NCBI RefSeq assembly: GCF_002870965.1
Contig: NZ_PHSO01000001.1
Location: 62,001-126,000, forward strand
Source of the DNA: Tsuneonella flava
Lineage (GTDB): Bacteria > Pseudomonadota > Alphaproteobacteria > Sphingomonadales > Sphingomonadaceae
Reading direction: 5' to 3'
Length of the DNA stretch: 64,000 nucleotides
Within the stretch, counting starts at the first letter, position 1; each line of letters begins with the position of its first letter. Shown piece by piece: positions 53,631 through 62,384 of this stretch. Made by a program: the position numbers and the translations under genes. The notes under the pieces were generated by a model. The model was not told the origin of the DNA. It made no database searches and was given only the letters and a program-made list of their open reading frames with translations.

Positions 53631-54907
53631 GGAACACGTAGGCTCGCGTGCAGCGCTGCGAGTTCGGCGATACCACGGTCGACAACGTCGCGATAGGGCT
53701 GGACCTTGCCGACCAGTTGACTGTTCATGGCGCCCCCGATGAATTCGTTGATGCCGCTGGCGCGCACCGTCTCGATCGCGATGGCCACCGAGCGCACGTC
53801 GTCGAAGCGTGCATGCTTGCTATCGTTCAGGCTCAAGTCGTCGTATTTGTAACCGTCCGTCGTATCATCGGGATGACCCCAGGCGAGGTAGGCTCCTCGC
53901 CTCACCTGGCATGGCACGCAGCGTCCGCAATGCCGGAACCCGGTCCGCGAATAGCGTCCGCAGCTCGTGGAGGCCCCGGCCAGACCGGAAAGAAGACTCT
54001 GGTCTGCGCAACCGACGAGCATCTCGCCTTTCGTTGTGGTCTCGTAGGGATTGTTGAGATTGATGCGCAGGCCTACTTCGTCGAGGGTATCCTGAATCAA
54101 GCGCAGGAAATACGGATGCGTGGTCCTCGTGCTGAGGGATCCGGTGCGCATGGGCGTCAGAGGCACGTTCTGGCTGATGAAACCGTTCTCGGGGATTCGC
54201 AGTTCGACAGGGCTGCCGTCGCGGTGCTTCGCGAGACAGGTGGCGGCCAGAACGCCGAAGCCTAGGAATGCCAGCGAACGCGCTCTTTGCGATCTCTCCG
54301 ACCGGCCGGGAGGCCGGGCGTGGTGGTTCACCTGAAGGTGGAGGCCCGTCGGCGATATAGAATGCGCGAACCGCTTCTGGGTGTCGGAGTCGCCCTTGGC
54401 GATCTGACTGACGAACAGCGGCGTGCGACCCTCCTTCACGACATCGATCGCACCCACCAGGCTGTCCATGCCGCCGGACAATAGGCAGACGAGATCTTCG
54501 GAGCGCACCCGTTCCTTGCCGCGACCAGGCGGAACGATGCCGTGCCCTACGAACTCGAGCGACCAGATGTCACCCGACAGGAACCGGAGTGCTTCGGTCA
54601 GGCGCCCGCGCTGCGTTTTCCAGAGGTCGGGATTCGTTACCGCCAGGGTGAGCTCGATCTCGCGCGTCCAGCCGTCGGGGCTGCGTTCGCGCGATACCGC
54701 TTCGTCGGCAGCGACTGCGGAAAGCGCGAAGGAGGTGAAATCCCAGGCCGCCTCCGATGGACGCAGGCCCTGTCGTCGCAGGGGGCCTGGCACCAGGTCT
54801 CCGACGCGCCCTCTCGAGCCGATACGGGAATTGGAATAGAGGTCGAACCGCACATCCGAACCGGGCAGGTCGGCCATGTCCTCGGGAAGGCAAGAGATGG
54901 TTGTCAT
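53627..54907 (-). CDS. qatC: QatC, QueC-like PP-loop protein of Qat defence
   Basis: 426 residues. The PP-loop SGGMDS is at 144-149. A C-terminal zinc-binding cysteine cluster reads SCGRYSRTGFRHCGRCVPC. It resembles QueC, which makes 7-cyano-7-deazaguanine, with an extra N-terminal region of ~130 residues. No other queuosine or deazaguanine gene lies nearby, so as in other Qat loci it may modify a protein or nucleotide instead. It overlaps qatB and qatD by ATGA. Confidence 0.9.
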   Translation of the reverse strand: MTTISCLPEDMADLPGSDVRFDLYSNSRIGSRGRVGDLVPGPLRRQGLRPSEAAWDFTSFALSAVAADEAVSRERSPDGWTREIELTLAVTNPDLWKTQRGRLTEALRFLSGDIWSLEFVGHGIVPPGRGKERVRSEDLVCLLSGGMDSLVGAIDVVKEGRTPLFVSQIAKGDSDTQKRFAHSISPTGLHLQVNHHARPPGRSERSQRARSLAFLGFGVLAATCLAKHRDGSPVELRIPENGFISQNVPLTPMRTGSLSTRTTHPYFLRLIQDTLDEVGLRINLNNPYETTTKGEMLVGCADQSLLSGLAGASTSCGRYSRTGFRHCGRCVPCQVRRGAYLAWGHPDDTTDGYKYDDLSLNDSKHARFDDVRSVAIAIETVRASGINEFIGGAMNSQLVGKVQPYRDVVDRGIAELAALHASLRVP

Positions 54908-55803
54908 AGGTCGGCATCGTCCTCGAAAACCTCGAAGGTCTGCTGGATGGCATTGTTCGAGATGCGCTCGATGGCTGCCCTACCGACCGTTCCCGCCTTG
55001 GCACGCTCGGTCGCATATTCGGCTGCGACGACTTCGCGCACGTAATCCTTCATCTCCTGTAACCTCTCCAGGCCTTCTCCCTTGGTGGGGGCCTTGTCGA
55101 TGACCGCCTTGCCGACGTCGAGCTCGATCCTGTGCGCGACGTCATGACCGAGGAGCGAAGCCGTCACCTGGTCGATCTGTGCAGGTGTGAGGCTCGTGAG
55201 GTCCGGGTTCTGTGTCAGGACCTCCGATAGAGCGCGCGCCGCGGAATCCCGCGTGGCCTCCGCGTCCTGAGTCCCATCGATTGGCCTGATCGCATCAATC
55301 AGCGCATCGACCGCCTGATCCGGCGGCAGGCCGGCGAGTGTTTGTGCGTCGATGCCCAGATCTGGCGGGAGAGGAGCGCCGGAGGAAAGCGAAGTCAGTG
55401 CGGAATGGAGGCTGCTGGCCGTCCGGGATGACCCACCGAGGCGCCGTGCCGCGTTCCGGCTTCCGCCCATCCCGCCTCTCGAATAGTGACCTAGGCCACG
55501 CTTCAGATGGCGTTCCCGATCCGCCCCTCCGCCGGCGAATTTACCGAGCGAAGTTCGAGTCCCGCGCCAACGACCGGGTGGTGATGGATCTGGTGGAGGC
55601 GGCTGTTGCTGAGGACTCTGAGGCGGGTTCGGGTTCCCCTGCCCGGGAGGCGTGCCCGGGCCGCCCGGCGGGGACTGGGGATTGGGCTGCGCGTTCGGAG
55701 GTGTCTGTTGGGGCGCTGGCCTCGGGGGATCATCCACCCAAGGCGGCACGATGGGGATATCGGGCCCCGAACCAGGCCCCTTGCTTGATGCAGACGTTCC
55801 CAT
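54904..55803 (-). CDS. qatB: QatB, low-complexity component of Qat defence
   Basis: 299 residues. The N-terminus MGTSASSKGPGSGPDIPIVP matches the QatB start pattern. A long Pro/Gln/Gly-rich disordered part follows (about 25-115). The C-terminal ~180 residues are helical (SLHSALTSLSSGAPLPPDL onward). QatB carries no catalytic motif; it may be the target or carrier of the QatC reaction. The ATG overlaps the qatA stop by one base and the end overlaps qatC. Confidence 0.87.
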   Translation of the reverse strand: MGTSASSKGPGSGPDIPIVPPWVDDPPRPAPQQTPPNAQPNPQSPPGGPGTPPGQGNPNPPQSPQQQPPPPDPSPPGRWRGTRTSLGKFAGGGADRERHLKRGLGHYSRGGMGGSRNAARRLGGSSRTASSLHSALTSLSSGAPLPPDLGIDAQTLAGLPPDQAVDALIDAIRPIDGTQDAEATRDSAARALSEVLTQNPDLTSLTPAQIDQVTASLLGHDVAHRIELDVGKAVIDKAPTKGEGLERLQEMKDYVREVVAAEYATERAKAGTVGRAAIERISNNAIQQTFEVFEDDADL

Positions 55804-57698
55804 CAGCGCTCTCCCTTCATCGCTGCCTGGATCGCCTTGTGCGCAGCGCCTCTCATGTCTTCACGGGCGTTGAGCGAGGTAAGCACTTGCTTTCCCCATT
55901 CGGTGTTCGCCAGACGTGGGACCAGCGCTGGCTTGACCTGGCTGGTTGGCACCTCGGCGAAGAACGCGACGACAAGGGATGCGGAAGCCGAGGATTTGTC
56001 GGCGAGTGTCTGCATGGCATTGAGGATGTTCGGCGTTCCCCACGAAGTTTCCTGGCGGGCCTTGAGGAGGACCGCATCGGTGACATGCGCTATTTCCTGC
56101 GTGGATAGATTGGCGACCTCCTCGTTCACGGTCGTGCTGGCCGAATTCATCTTGAGGAGCATGTCGAGCACGCTCTTGGCATCCGATGACAGCTCGTCTG
56201 CTCGCGATATGATCGGATGCGTTTCCCTACTGACGTAAAGGGCACCGCGCAGATCGCGGTCGGCAAGGGTTGGATCGAGGGCGAGCCAGTTGGAATGGAA
56301 GGGGTCGTTCCAGGGCTTCTCCAGGGGCGCATCGCCCTCGCCCCGAACATTCTTCTCCTTGTCGGCAAGCAAGGTTGGGTGTCCGTCTTCCGCTTCGTTC
56401 ACGGCCCTCAGCACCTCGGCGTATGCGTCCTTGTCACCGCACCGTTCGAACAGGAGCAGCTTGACCAGGACCTCTTCGTCGACGTTCACTTCCTGTATCC
56501 GCGCCATAGCCATCCGCATCGAGAGCGTGTTGAGGAACCGCTTGATCAGCCTGGGATTGCCTTGGATCTTGGGTGACGTCGTGAGGATCGGTGCGATACG
56601 CTCGGCGAGGGCAAGCCTGTTGAGCAGACTTGGTGGGCATTCCCCGATCTGTTCGAGCATGAACGCCTTGTCGACGCGCTTCCCCTCCCACGAGCGTCCC
56701 AGTCGTTTGCAGACCGCTTCTCGCATTTCCTCCTTTCTGTTGTCGTCGAGGTCCACTTCGTTCTCGACGAACAGCATCATCAGATATGCCCGCACTTCCT
56801 GCGTTCCCAAGGGAGGAACGCGGATGGGGAGTTGAATCAGCTTGTCGAAGTAGTTTGTGACAAGGTCATCGTCGAGTTCGGCCCCATCGAAATGCGAGCG
56901 CACGGCCTGACGGATCATGCCCTCGTCGGCTGCTATCACGAAAGCGGTGTGCTTGAGGAACAGGAACAGCCGCATGGCTTCGAGCGTCGCGATGGCGGTC
57001 TTGGGCAGGCAGCGGTCGAGATCGTCGATGAGAACGACCAGTGTGATGCCAAGCTCTTCGAGGGTCGCTTCAAGATCATCCCGAAACGCCTGAATGGCCT
57101 TTCGAGGTGTTTCTTCGGCTGGTTCGGTCCCCTCCCCGTCTTTCTCCTCGTCGATGAGAGATTCCCCGCCCGAGATGCCCTCTACAACGAAATCCTTCGC
57201 TCCCTTGACGTCCTCTCCGGTGACGCTGCCGTCCGTCAGGCCGCTCAATGCTGCCATACCGCCGGCTACGAGGGGGGTCATCGTCCCCATAGTAAAGTAG
57301 TCAACTGCTGCTGAGCCCGCGAGGCCTAGCAGTCGCAATTTTTTCACCCGCCTGAGCAGGCCTTTCGCCTTTTCAAGAACAGGCTTGGCTAGAGTGTCCT
57401 CCTTCTCGATCGCCTGTTCGACCACCGTTGCGGTAATGGCTTCCATAAGAGCAGCACGGGCATCGTCGTAGTTTTGATAGAGCCATGCATTGAACTCGAC
57501 GAACCGGACATCGACTTCGTCGCGCCCTTCAAGTGAATTCCGCAGTAACTTCATCATCGAGGATTTGCCGACCCCCCAATCGCCGGAGATACCCATCGAC
57601 AATGGCTCTCCGCGAGCGCCTACGATCCGCTCAGCGGCGATCTCCGCGACCTGCGAGAAGTTCACTAGGTCGCGAACTGTTTCATTGTCTGACCACAT
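55803..57698 (-). CDS. qatA: QatA, KAP-family P-loop NTPase of Qat defence
   Basis: 631 residues. Walker A is ISGDWGVGKSS (37-47), Walker B LVVLIDDLDRC (220-230), and the KAP insertion with hydrophobic stretches lies at about 120-155 (LLGLAGSAAVDYF; TPLVAGGMAALSG). FVEFNAWLYQ is another KAP mark. KAP NTPases are membrane-associated; here it is the energy-using subunit of QatABCD. First gene of the operon; the ~290 bp upstream must hold its promoter. Confidence 0.9.
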   Translation of the reverse strand: MWSDNETVRDLVNFSQVAEIAAERIVGARGEPLSMGISGDWGVGKSSMMKLLRNSLEGRDEVDVRFVEFNAWLYQNYDDARAALMEAITATVVEQAIEKEDTLAKPVLEKAKGLLRRVKKLRLLGLAGSAAVDYFTMGTMTPLVAGGMAALSGLTDGSVTGEDVKGAKDFVVEGISGGESLIDEEKDGEGTEPAEETPRKAIQAFRDDLEATLEELGITLVVLIDDLDRCLPKTAIATLEAMRLFLFLKHTAFVIAADEGMIRQAVRSHFDGAELDDDLVTNYFDKLIQLPIRVPPLGTQEVRAYLMMLFVENEVDLDDNRKEEMREAVCKRLGRSWEGKRVDKAFMLEQIGECPPSLLNRLALAERIAPILTTSPKIQGNPRLIKRFLNTLSMRMAMARIQEVNVDEEVLVKLLLFERCGDKDAYAEVLRAVNEAEDGHPTLLADKEKNVRGEGDAPLEKPWNDPFHSNWLALDPTLADRDLRGALYVSRETHPIISRADELSSDAKSVLDMLLKMNSASTTVNEEVANLSTQEIAHVTDAVLLKARQETSWGTPNILNAMQTLADKSSASASLVVAFFAEVPTSQVKPALVPRLANTEWGKQVLTSLNAREDMRGAAHKAIQAAMKGER

Positions 57699-57991
57699 TT
57701 TTGGAAACGTCTCCCCTCGGGAGCTACGTTCATACTACCTTAGTTCAACGTCAAGTCGATGACTCAGATATCCCCTGACGATGCCAATGCACCCAAGGGC
57801 TTACCAACGCCGAACGGGGACGATCCGTATCGCTACAGAAGCGAACGTGAGCCTTCCTGACACGACCGGATCGCCCTCTACGTAAGCGGGCACGCAGTCT
57901 TTAGGATTCGCCACTCGCTTATGGGGTTAGCTTTTCTGATCGCAGCATGGGTCGCGACTCTAACTACTCACAGCTGATCAAGGGGCCGTGT
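57699..57991. other. Intergenic: qatA promoter region
   Basis: No gene supported. ATGCCAATGC at 57781-57790 is the complement of GCATTGGCAT found upstream of tnsA at 46486-46495, and a weaker copy TTACCAACGC follows 20 bp later. A right transposon end could lie here, but no clear terminal repeat or target duplication was found. Confidence 0.35.
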
Positions 57992-58954
57992 TCAGGCGGC
58001 CCGCAATCGGGGATGCACGCCTGCGCAAGTATGCACCTCGACTGTCACGTGGGCATATTCTTCGTGGACGGCCAGTCGTCCAGCATACTCCTCTGGTGCG
58101 AGAGGGCGATCGGCGACCAGCGAGACGATAACGGCATAATACCCGGGGCCGACCCGCCAAACGTGGAGATCGTTCACCACCGCATCCCCATCCTCGATCG
58201 CTTCGCGAACTTCCGCAAGGCGATCCGGGCCGGCTTCCGCATCGATGAGGACGCTCGCCGTATCGCGCATCAACGACCAGGACCACCGAGCGATAACGAA
58301 CGCGCCGACGAGACCCATGGCAGCGTCCATCCAGGCCCATCCCAAATAGCGGCCGGCGAGTAGCGCGACGATCGCCATGACGGAGGTCAATGCATCGGCG
58401 AGAACGTGGAGGTAAGCGGAACGAAGATTGTTGTCGGTATGCGAGTGCGCGTGGCCGTGATCGTGCGAATGATCATGACCATGATGATGGTGATGATGAT
58501 CTCCGCCTAGCAGCCATGCGCTGGCCAAGTTGACCAGCAAACCGAGGACAGCCACCCAGATCGCCTCGGAATAGGCGATATTGGCCGGTTCTAGCAGACG
58601 CTGAAAGGATTCGAACGCAATACCGATCGCGAAGACCGCGAGAAGCAAGGCGCTCGCGAACCCGGCGAGGTCGCCGACCTTCCCTGTTCCGAAGGTGAAG
58701 CGGGGATTGCCGACATGCCGTTTCGCGAACCAGTAGGCGAAGGCTGCCACACCCAGAGCGCCCGCGTGCGTCGCCATGTGGATGCCGTCCGCCAACAGGG
58801 CCATTGAGCCGGTCCACAGCCCTGCGGCGATCTCGAGGACCATCATAGCTGCGGTTAGCGCAACGACCCAACGTGTCCGGCGCGCGTGACTGTCGTGGGA
58901 AGATCCGAGGAAATCGTGCCGGTGGACAGAGGCATGTGTTCGATCGTGATGCAT
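57992..58954 (-). CDS. dmeF: CDF cation efflux transporter, DmeF-like
   Basis: 320 residues, six membrane helices (about 28-225). A histidine-rich cytoplasmic loop lies between helices 4 and 5 (GGDHHHHHHGHDHSHDHGHA), and a C-terminal domain ends with VEVHTCAGVH. Metal-site residues occur in LLADGIHMATH (helix 2) and HVLADALTSV (helix 5), HxxxD types. DmeF exports Co(II)/Ni(II), with Zn possible. It lies 103 bp downstream of copB on the same strand, so it may share the copAB transcript. The N-terminus is also His-rich. Confidence 0.87.
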   Translation of the reverse strand: MHHDRTHASVHRHDFLGSSHDSHARRTRWVVALTAAMMVLEIAAGLWTGSMALLADGIHMATHAGALGVAAFAYWFAKRHVGNPRFTFGTGKVGDLAGFASALLLAVFAIGIAFESFQRLLEPANIAYSEAIWVAVLGLLVNLASAWLLGGDHHHHHHGHDHSHDHGHAHSHTDNNLRSAYLHVLADALTSVMAIVALLAGRYLGWAWMDAAMGLVGAFVIARWSWSLMRDTASVLIDAEAGPDRLAEVREAIEDGDAVVNDLHVWRVGPGYYAVIVSLVADRPLAPEEYAGRLAVHEEYAHVTVEVHTCAGVHPRLRAA

Positions 58955-59057
58955 GGCACTTGTCTACTTGTCGGCTGCATCCTTGGTCAATGGGGCCACT
59001 TACCGAGATGTCGGGAGATGCTTCCACAAGGCGCAATGCAGTCGGACAGGTCGAAGG

Positions 59058-60167
59058 TCAGAACCAGAACCGCACACCGACGACGTAATTGGTCACGCTC
59101 GGATCCTCTCCTTCGGCGCGGGCGTAATCCGCGCTTTGCCCGACCCGCCATTCCTGATCGATACCGATGTAGGGGGCGAACTCGCGCGCGAAATGGTATC
59201 GCAGGCGCACTCCGGCTTCGATGCTGTCCAGACCCGCACCGATGCCGAGCTTGGGCACGTCCTGCGCGGAGAACGACGCCTCTACCCTTGGCTGGATGAC
59301 CAGCCGCTGCGTGATGCGCTGGTCGAGTTCCGCCTCCACGCGTGCAGTCAGGTCGCCCTGGTCGGACAGGAATGCAGCTGCATCGATCTCGAAAAGGTAG
59401 GGTGCAAGACCCTGGATACCCACGACAGCATAGGTGCGGTCCATCGGGGCAAAGTCCTGCCGGATACCGGCCTGGAGATCGAAGAAGGGAGCGATGGCGC
59501 GGCTGTATAGCGCCTGCATTTCGGCGCCTTCGATGTCTTCGCCGAAGCTTCCCTCGCCTTCCGACTTGAACCAGAACTTGTCGAGGTCGCCGCCGTAATA
59601 TCCCTGCAGGTCGAAGAGATAGCCATCCGAACCCTCGCGGGCACGATATTCAACGCGGTCGCCCTGGAACCAGAAATACTGCTGCCCCCCCTGCTCATGG
59701 CGCAGGAGTTCGCGGGCTTCGTCCATCGCCTCGGCGCCCCAGTAGGCATCAGCGGCGTTCGCCGGACCCGAGCCGGCCGAGGCAGGAGGCGGTCCTGAGG
59801 GAACTTCCATCGACATGTCGTCATGCCCCATGGTCGAATGGTCCACCTGTTCGCCGGTTGCCTGCCCGTCCGAACCCGGTTCGTGGCTCATGCTCGAGTG
59901 GTCCATCGACGAATGGTCCATGGTCGAGTGGTCCATCTGGGAGCGGTCCGTGCCGCTATGGTCATCGGATTGCTGCTCGCTCGGCGCGCAGGCACCTTCG
60001 GGAACGGCGTGGCCCATCGCGCGGTGCCGTTCCGCTTCCGCTTCGCACGCGCTCTGTTCCTGTGTCGCGGGGGACGTGGTCTCCCGGCCATGTGCGGAGT
60101 GGCCTTGGTGCTGCGCGAAAGCCGGCGACGCCGACCCGGCGAGCAGGATTGCGATCAGATACCTCAT
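59058..60167 (-). CDS. copB: Copper resistance protein B (outer membrane)
   Basis: 369 residues: a signal peptide (about 1-18, AFAQ) and a Met/His/Ser-rich copper-binding stretch (about 80-125; repeats of MDHSTMDHSS type). The C-terminal barrel (about 150-369) ends in VVGVRFWF. The CopB/PcoB barrel works with CopA at the outer membrane to keep periplasmic copper low. Its ATG overlaps the copA stop (ATGA), so translation is coupled. Confidence 0.93.
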   Translation of the reverse strand: MRYLIAILLAGSASPAFAQHQGHSAHGRETTSPATQEQSACEAEAERHRAMGHAVPEGACAPSEQQSDDHSGTDRSQMDHSTMDHSSMDHSSMSHEPGSDGQATGEQVDHSTMGHDDMSMEVPSGPPPASAGSGPANAADAYWGAEAMDEARELLRHEQGGQQYFWFQGDRVEYRAREGSDGYLFDLQGYYGGDLDKFWFKSEGEGSFGEDIEGAEMQALYSRAIAPFFDLQAGIRQDFAPMDRTYAVVGIQGLAPYLFEIDAAAFLSDQGDLTARVEAELDQRITQRLVIQPRVEASFSAQDVPKLGIGAGLDSIEAGVRLRYHFAREFAPYIGIDQEWRVGQSADYARAEGEDPSVTNYVVGVRFWF

Positions 60168-62017
60168 CCGCTTTCTCCCACGCGCTGGACGTCCGGTTGG
60201 TCGCCCCGCTGCGCCACGGTCACGATCTGGAACATGCCAGCGTGCATGTGATAGAGAAGGTGGCAGTGAAACGCCCAGTCGCCGGGTTCATCGGCGGTCA
60301 GGTCGAACTGGGCGGAGCCGCCCGGCTGCACGATGACGGTGTGCTTCTGCGGCTGCCGGTCGGCGGGTGCACCGTTGACCAGCTCGAAGAAGTGGCCGTG
60401 CAAATGGATCGGGTGCGCCATCATGGTGTTGTTCACCAGCTTCACGCGCACGCGCTCGTTGTAGGCGAAGCGGATCGGCTGATCGCTGACGGCCGAGAAC
60501 TTCTTGCCATCGAACGACCACATGTATCGTTCCATGTTGCCGGTCAGGTGGATCTCCATCTGTCTGGACGGCGTCCGCAGATCGTCGTTGGGCTCGAGCG
60601 CGACGAGGTCGCGGTAGTTGAGCACCTTGTGCGGCATATCGGCGAGGCCGACGCCGGGATCGCCCATGCGGTCCTGCGGGTTCATCGCCACCATGTCGAT
60701 GCCCGGTCCGATATTCACGTCGGATGGCAGGCGGGACGTGTCCCGCATGTTCATTCCCCTCATCGACATTCCTGCCATCGCCGCGTCGCTGGACGATGCC
60801 TCGCCGCCCATTTCCATGCCACCTGAAGAAGGAGCATCATGACCCATCGCGCTGTGGTCCATGCCGTCCATGCTCCCGCCGGTGCCGCCGCCATGCGAGC
60901 CGTGATCCATTCCACCCATACCCATTTCGGCCATGGTCAACAGCGGTGGATCCCGCAGTGCCGGGACCGGTGCACGCGCACCGGATTGGCTGGCGAGCGT
61001 CGCCACCGCCATGCCCGAACGGTCCATGCTCTCGGCGACGATCGTGTGCGCTTCGCCGGTCGGTTCGACGACGATGTCGTAGGTCTCGGCCGTGCCGATC
61101 TGAAACTCCTCGACCTCGACCGGCCGAACGTTGAGTCCATCGGCGGCCACTACCCAGAACTTCATGCCCGGGATCCGCACGTTGAAGAAGCTCATCGCGC
61201 TGCCGTTGATGACGCGGATGCGCACGCGCTGGCCCCGCGAGAACAGGTATTCCAGGCCTTCCTGGGGACCATGTCCATTGGCGAGATAGGTGTATGTCGA
61301 CCCCGTCACGTCGAGAATGTCGGTCGGCATCATCCGCATCTCCGCCCACATGCGCCGTTCCTCGCCGGTCAGTGGGTAGTCGTCGGTGAGCGTGCGCTGC
61401 TGGTAGTTGAAGTAGCCCTCGCCCTTCTTCAGCTTCGACATGATCGTGTGCGGATGCATCGGCGTGAATTCGCTGAGCAGCAGCACGTAGTCGGCGTCGG
61501 CCTGCACTGGATCGGGCCCGGCCGGATCGACGATGATCGGTCCGTAGTGGCCCGCCTGCTCCTGCAGGCCCGAGTGGCTGTGCCACCAGTAGGTGCCCGC
61601 CTGACGAAGCGCGGGCACCTCGTAGGTGAACGTCTGGCCTGGCTTGATACCGGGGAAGCTCACGCCGGGCACGCCGTCGAACTGAAACGGGACCAGGAGA
61701 CCGTGCCAGTGGATCGAGCTGTCCTCGTCGAGCGAGTTGGTGACGTTGAGATTCGCCGGCTCGCCTTCCTTCAGCCGCACGAGGGGGCCTGGAACGCTCC
61801 CGTTCACCGCGACACCCATCCCATGGCGGCCTTGCACGGAGGATTGACCACGCGCGATGGTGAGATCGATGCTGCGGCCCGACACCTCGTCGAAACCCTG
61901 ACGGATAGCGGGACCGCTCATGTTGGCTCCGCGGGCCCAGGCCGGCATCGCCAGCGCTCCGGCTCCAAGCACGCCAGCGCTCAACAGCCCCCGGCGTGAA
62001 ACATTCAGTTCAGACAT
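60164..62017 (-). CDS. copA: Copper-resistance multicopper oxidase CopA
   Basis: 617 residues with a Tat signal (NVSRRGLLSAGVLGAGALA). Copper ligands are complete: IHWHGLLVP and WWHSHSG in domain 1, HPIHLHGHFFEL and FHCHLLYHMHAGM in domain 3. A Met-rich insert at about 375-450 (MGMGGMDHG; MAGMSMRGMNM) fits Cu(I) capture. The enzyme oxidises Cu(I) in the periplasm. The ATG at 62017 has AAGGAG upstream; the frame is open beyond. It is divergent from csoR with two palindromic operators between. Confidence 0.94.
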   Translation of the reverse strand: MSELNVSRRGLLSAGVLGAGALAMPAWARGANMSGPAIRQGFDEVSGRSIDLTIARGQSSVQGRHGMGVAVNGSVPGPLVRLKEGEPANLNVTNSLDEDSSIHWHGLLVPFQFDGVPGVSFPGIKPGQTFTYEVPALRQAGTYWWHSHSGLQEQAGHYGPIIVDPAGPDPVQADADYVLLLSEFTPMHPHTIMSKLKKGEGYFNYQQRTLTDDYPLTGEERRMWAEMRMMPTDILDVTGSTYTYLANGHGPQEGLEYLFSRGQRVRIRVINGSAMSFFNVRIPGMKFWVVAADGLNVRPVEVEEFQIGTAETYDIVVEPTGEAHTIVAESMDRSGMAVATLASQSGARAPVPALRDPPLLTMAEMGMGGMDHGSHGGGTGGSMDGMDHSAMGHDAPSSGGMEMGGEASSSDAAMAGMSMRGMNMRDTSRLPSDVNIGPGIDMVAMNPQDRMGDPGVGLADMPHKVLNYRDLVALEPNDDLRTPSRQMEIHLTGNMERYMWSFDGKKFSAVSDQPIRFAYNERVRVKLVNNTMMAHPIHLHGHFFELVNGAPADRQPQKHTVIVQPGGSAQFDLTADEPGDWAFHCHLLYHMHAGMFQIVTVAQRGDQPDVQRVGESG

Positions 62018-62049
62018 AGGTCTTGCAACTCCTTCGCCATCGGACATAT

Positions 62050-62066
62050 ATACCCCCGCAAGGTAT
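62050..62066. promoter_or_regulatory. CsoR operator, imperfect copy
   Basis: ATACCCCCGCAAGGTAT, an inverted repeat of ATACC/GGTAT arms, lies between copA and csoR. Its centre is 23 bp from that of the perfect copy. Confidence 0.7.
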
Positions 62067-62072
62067 TGCAAG

Positions 62073-62089
62073 ATACCCTGACAGGGTAT
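62073..62089. promoter_or_regulatory. CsoR operator, perfect palindrome
   Basis: ATACCCTGACAGGGTAT has 7-bp arms that pair exactly around GAC. The GC-rich palindrome with AT ends and its site beside csoR fit CsoR-type operators. It lies 20 bp upstream of the csoR GTG. Confidence 0.82.
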
Positions 62090-62108
62090 GAACCCGAAAG
62101 GATGATAT

Positions 62109-62384
62109 GTGACCAAGCCCGATATTTCCCGCATCGTGAATCGCCTGCGCCGGATCGAAGGTCAGGTCCGCGGCGTTGCGCAGATGGTCGAGGATGATCG
62201 GTATTGCATCGATATCTTGACGCAGGTCCAGGCGGTGAAGGCCGCGCTAGGGCGTGCAGAGAGTGAAATCCTCAAGCGGCATGCGGGCTGCTGTGTGGCT
62301 GAGGCCATCGCGAGCGGCGACGCCGAGGAGCAGAAGCAGAAGTTCAGTGAGTTGATCGACCTGTTCGAGAAGGCCAAACGGTGA
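62109..62384 (+). CDS. csoR: CsoR-type Cu(I)-sensing repressor
   Basis: 91 residues, all-helical CsoR/RcnR family. C33, H58 and C62 have the spacing of the Cu(I) triad of CsoR (25 and 4 residues apart), which favours copper over nickel/cobalt sensing. RRIEGQVRGVAQMVEDDRYC is the family hallmark. Copper binding releases the repressor from DNA. It starts with GTG at 62109; AAAGGATG lies upstream. It heads a plus-strand operon with a GTGA overlap to the DUF2231 gene. Confidence 0.92.
   Translation: MTKPDISRIVNRLRRIEGQVRGVAQMVEDDRYCIDILTQVQAVKAALGRAESEILKRHAGCCVAEAIASGDAEEQKQKFSELIDLFEKAKR

Noticed and set aside
53627-54907. Queuosine biosynthesis locus because of the QueC-like gene
   Set aside because: No queD, queE or queF lies nearby, and the neighbours are KAP NTPase, Pro-rich protein and TatD in the Qat order.
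40362-57990. CRISPR array or CRISPR-associated transposon
   Set aside because: No regularly spaced repeats and no cas gene are visible; only TnsA, TnsB, TnsC and TniQ are present.
60839-61999. 386-codon plus-strand open frame opposite copA
   Set aside because: copA has complete copper ligands; the opposite frame is a GC-skew shadow.
62109-62384. RcnR (Ni/Co) regulator, given the nearby DmeF gene
   Set aside because: The C33/H58/C62 spacing is that of Cu(I)-binding CsoR, and the operators sit between it and copA.
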